Assembly: GCF_003201475.1 (NCBI RefSeq)
Contig: NZ_QJJK01000012.1
Location: 124,001-188,000 of the forward strand
Origin: Chelatococcus asaccharovorans
GTDB taxonomy: Bacteria; Pseudomonadota; Alphaproteobacteria; Rhizobiales; Beijerinckiaceae
Direction: 5' to 3'
Length of the DNA: 64,000 bases
Below, piece by piece: positions 61,582 through 64,000 of this stretch (positions are counted from its first letter, which is position 1; each line of letters starts with the position of its first letter). A model generated the notes under the pieces. It saw only the letters and a list, made by a program, of their open reading frames with translations, had not been told where the DNA came from and did no database searches. Both the position numbers and the translations under genes were made by a program.

Positions 61582-63666
61582 ATGGAAATGACACGACAGA
61601 TGGACACGACCCTTTCGATAGCGATCGACGTCGGCGGAACCTTCACCGATGTCGTGGGTATGACCGACAGCGGCGCGATGACGCTGATCAAGGTCCCGAG
61701 CACGCCGGCCAACCCCTCCCTCGGTGTCGTCGATGGCATGACGCGCCTCCTTGGCGGCACGGCGCTGACGCCCGCCAACGTCACGCGCTTCATCCATGGC
61801 ACCACCGTCGCAACCAATGCCGTGGTCGAGCAGAAAGGCGCGGTCACCGGGCTCCTCACGACGGAAGGTTTCGAGGATGTGCTGGTGATCGGACGCCAGA
61901 AGCGCTCCGAACTCTACAATCTGTTCATTGACGCCGAGACGCCGGGCTTCCTGGCGCCGCGGCGACGGCGCATCGGCATCCGCGAACGCATCGCCGCCGA
62001 CGGATCCGTTCTCAAGCCGCTCGACGAGGCAGGCGTGCGCGCTGCCGTGCGCGAACTCGTCGAAAGCCACGGCGTCGAGGTGATCTCGGTCTGCTACCTG
62101 TTCTCATTCCTGCATCCGGCCCATGAGCAGCGGACGAAGGCCATCATCGGCGAGATGTATCCCGATCTGCCGGTCTCGCTGTCCTCGGCGATCGATCCGA
62201 CCTTTCGCGAATATGAACGGACGCTGGTGACGACCTTCGACGCCTATGTCCGTCCGAAGGTGGCCAATTACATCGACGCGCTGGAGGGCAAGCTCACGGA
62301 GACGGGCGTGCCGGCGCGGCTCGAAATCATGCAGTCGCGCGGCGGCATCGCGGCGGCGCGCAGTGCGGTCGAGCGGCCGGTGAGCCTCCTGCGATCCGGC
62401 CCCGCCGCTGGCGTCGTCGCGGCGCAGATGGTCGGCGAGCTCTGCGGTGAGAAAAACCTGATCTCCAATGATATCGGCGGGACGACCGCCGATATCGGCC
62501 TGGTCGTCGACGGCAAGCCGCTCACGTCGGCGGAAGGCAAGGTGCTCAAATATCCGCTGCGTATTCCGATGCTTGACGTCGTCTCCATTGGCGCCGGCGG
62601 CGGCAGCATCGCCTGGCTGGACGATGCCGCGAGCCTCCATGTCGGCCCCCAGAGCGCAGGCTCCGTCCCCGGCCCCGCCTGCTACGGCCAGGGCGGCAGC
62701 GAGCCGACCGTGACAGATGCGAGTATCGTGCTCGGCTATCTCAACGCCGACTATTTCGCCGGCGGCCATGTCAAGCTTGATGCCTCCGCCTCCCACCGCG
62801 TGATCGAGGCGATGGGCGCGAAGCTCGCCATGAGCAAGGTCCGCGTCGCGCATGGCATCCATACCATCCTCAACAACCGCATGGCCGACGAGATCCGTCT
62901 GCTCACCATCGCCCGCGGCTACGATCCGCGCGAGTTCGCGCTCATCGTGCTCGGCGGCGCCGGTCCCCTGCACGGCAGCGCCCTGGCGCGTGCCTTGCGC
63001 ATCCCCCGCGTCATCGTGCCCTTCGCTCCTGGCGTGCTCTCGGCCTTCGGCCTTCTGGTCTCCGATATCGAGCACGACCATACGACGTCTTTCCGACAGC
63101 CGGCTTCCGGCTTGTCTCTGGCTGACCTGGCGGAGGCCTTCGACAAGCTGGACCGCGCCGGGCGCGAGCGCATGCGGCAGGAGAACATCGCCGATGCGCG
63201 TGTCGGCGTGCGCCGCTACGCCGAGATGCGCTACGTCGGCCAGTCGTATGAACTGGAGATCCCGATTACCGAAACCTTCGACGACGGGCTGATCGACGGT
63301 CTTATCGCCGCTTTTCACGAGCAGCATGAGCGCGTCTATCGGCAGCGCAATCCGGCGGCCGCCGTCGAGTTCGTCAACCTGCGCACCGTGCATTTCGCGA
63401 CCGTGCCGAAGATCCGGCTTGAACCGCCGAAGCCCGGGCCCTCCTGGGAGAAGGCGCAGCACGGCGTCCGCTCCGTCTATCTGAGCGATCGTGACCGCCA
63501 CGTCGATATTCCGGTCTACCGCCGCGGCCTGTTGCCGATCGGGGTCAAGCAGGCCGGACCGTTCATCGTCGAACAGCTGGACAGCACCACCGTCGTGCTG
63601 CCGGGCGAAACGGCCTTCGTCGAGCCCAACGGCAACATCATCGTGGAGATGCCGACAGATGCCTGA
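61582..63666 (+). CDS. HyuA-type hydantoinase/5-oxoprolinase subunit A
   Basis: A 694-residue ATP-dependent amidohydrolase subunit (N-methylhydantoinase A/acetophenone carboxylase alpha-like). The actin-like N terminus has IDVGGTFTDVV, then FIHGTTVATNAVVEQKGA and the LRSGPAAGVVAAQ and NDIGGTTADIGLV nucleotide-binding loops, and GAGGGSIAWLD. The start is uncertain among ATGs at 61582, 61588 and 61600; an upstream GTG would overlap livF. The usual HyuB partner does not follow, since an SDR gene comes next. With the liv-type importer it suggests use of a cyclic imide or N-acyl compound. Confidence 0.88.
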   Translation: MEMTRQMDTTLSIAIDVGGTFTDVVGMTDSGAMTLIKVPSTPANPSLGVVDGMTRLLGGTALTPANVTRFIHGTTVATNAVVEQKGAVTGLLTTEGFEDVLVIGRQKRSELYNLFIDAETPGFLAPRRRRIGIRERIAADGSVLKPLDEAGVRAAVRELVESHGVEVISVCYLFSFLHPAHEQRTKAIIGEMYPDLPVSLSSAIDPTFREYERTLVTTFDAYVRPKVANYIDALEGKLTETGVPARLEIMQSRGGIAAARSAVERPVSLLRSGPAAGVVAAQMVGELCGEKNLISNDIGGTTADIGLVVDGKPLTSAEGKVLKYPLRIPMLDVVSIGAGGGSIAWLDDAASLHVGPQSAGSVPGPACYGQGGSEPTVTDASIVLGYLNADYFAGGHVKLDASASHRVIEAMGAKLAMSKVRVAHGIHTILNNRMADEIRLLTIARGYDPREFALIVLGGAGPLHGSALARALRIPRVIVPFAPGVLSAFGLLVSDIEHDHTTSFRQPASGLSLADLAEAFDKLDRAGRERMRQENIADARVGVRRYAEMRYVGQSYELEIPITETFDDGLIDGLIAAFHEQHERVYRQRNPAAAVEFVNLRTVHFATVPKIRLEPPKPGPSWEKAQHGVRSVYLSDRDRHVDIPVYRRGLLPIGVKQAGPFIVEQLDSTTVVLPGETAFVEPNGNIIVEMPTDA

Positions 63667-64000
63667 GATCGCCGAGCCCTGGACGCTGGGACCCGTCGTA
63701 GTCACCGGCGGCACCGGCCATGTCGGAATGGCAATCGCCCGAGCCTTCCTCGCTGCCGGGGCGACCACCATTGCGATCGGCTCGAACCCTCAAAGAACCG
63801 AGGCCGCCGGCGCCGAGCTCGCCGCTCATGGCAAGGCGCATGTCATGGCCGCCGACATCAGCGAGCCGGACAATGTTCGTCTGGTGTTAGACGACGTCGA
63901 ACAGCGCTTCGGGACCCCGGCCGTGCTGGTGAATGGCGCGGGCATCAATTTTCATCGTCTCATCCGCGATCTCACATCCGACGAATTCGACCTGATATTC
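63659..64000 (+). CDS. Short-chain dehydrogenase/reductase (5' part)
   Basis: The first 114 codons of an SDR gene that continues past the window end. The cofactor loop reads VVTGGTGHVGMAIA, with His in place of one usual Gly, and the structural motif is VNGAGIN. The ATG overlaps the HyuA stop region by 8 bases (63659-63666), so the two are coupled. Catalytic residues lie outside the window. Confidence 0.85.
   Translation, partial: MPEIAEPWTLGPVVVTGGTGHVGMAIARAFLAAGATTIAIGSNPQRTEAAGAELAAHGKAHVMAADISEPDNVRLVLDDVEQRFGTPAVLVNGAGINFHRLIRDLTSDEFDLIF

Noticed and set aside
62104-63771. 555-residue minus-strand frame opposite HyuA
   Set aside because: Antisense shadow of the HyuA gene; no start signal or family motif.
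1-64000. Prophage, integrative element or RNA genes
   Set aside because: I saw no integrase, transposase, tRNA cloverleaf or rRNA sequence; the window reads as metabolic accessory and core chromosome.

Overview
This window looks like chromosomal DNA from a high-GC alphaproteobacterium, most likely a member of the Hyphomicrobiales (Rhizobiales). The evidence is the dense ABC-importer and GntR/LacI/IclR content, the RegB/RegA redox pair beside a cyo quinol oxidase, a DUF982 gene, and dispersed palindromic repeats that resemble rhizobial intergenic mosaic elements. The genus cannot be fixed from sequence alone. No rRNA, tRNA, CRISPR array, integrase or transposase was recognised.

Layout. 1-2.5 kb: a LacI regulator and the start of a sugar ABC operon that runs off the left edge, with a perfect palindromic operator. 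2.9-4.2 kb: an MHS-type MFS transporter. 4.5-9.6 kb: a cyoABCD-SURF1 quinol oxidase operon, meeting regA-regB (9.6-11.4 kb) tail to tail. 11.6-14.1 kb: a divergent katA/oxyR pair with an ATAG-N7-CTAT OxyR-type site. 14.3-15.3 kb: a secreted-looking lysozyme-like/RTX protein. 15.4-21.2 kb: a sugar ABC importer without its own ATPase, a TIM-barrel epimerase, a Gfo/Idh/MocA oxidoreductase and a FadR-type regulator.

21.4-32.8 kb is the most coherent unusual unit. Leftward it encodes a flavin-monooxygenase-like acyl-CoA-dehydrogenase homologue, a spermidine/putrescine-type ABC importer and a GntR regulator, followed further right by an M20 peptidase and a SnoaL-like protein. Rightward it encodes two M24 peptidase-fold proteins and a flavin reductase. 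A near-identical motif (ACTGCATGCAG plus ATGC) lies upstream of both outward transcription units. I read this as one GntR regulon for import and oxidative plus hydrolytic breakdown of an unknown, probably amide- or amine-containing, compound. Just downstream (32.9-35.2 kb) are three successive gene remnants: 5'-truncated gpsA, 5'-truncated glucosylglycerol-phosphate synthase, and a permease with an internal deletion. They look like a decayed glucosylglycerol synthesis/transport operon.

35.3-47.2 kb carries sugar-acid metabolism: CitE-like and MaoC-like proteins, mannonate dehydratase, DUF982, a D-2-hydroxyacid dehydrogenase, two SDRs and a LacI regulator. Divergent from the LacI gene is a second ATPase-less sugar importer with a TIM-barrel enzyme. 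47.3-51.8 kb: an acetoacetate-decarboxylase-like protein, an orphan NMT1-type binding protein, an amidohydrolase and an acyl-CoA ligase. 52.0-57.8 kb: a small membrane protein, an L-fuconate dehydratase locus (ACS-family MFS, dehydratase, IclR), a RidA protein and a second IclR regulator with a perfect palindrome upstream. 58.2-64.0 kb: a branched-chain-type ABC importer with fused LivH-LivM, LivG and LivF but no binding protein, then a HyuA-type hydantoinase/oxoprolinase subunit and an SDR cut by the window end.

Coordinates of starts were adjusted from the longest open frames using Shine-Dalgarno sequences, ATGA overlaps and family conservation. All homology assignments are from recognition of motifs, not database searches.
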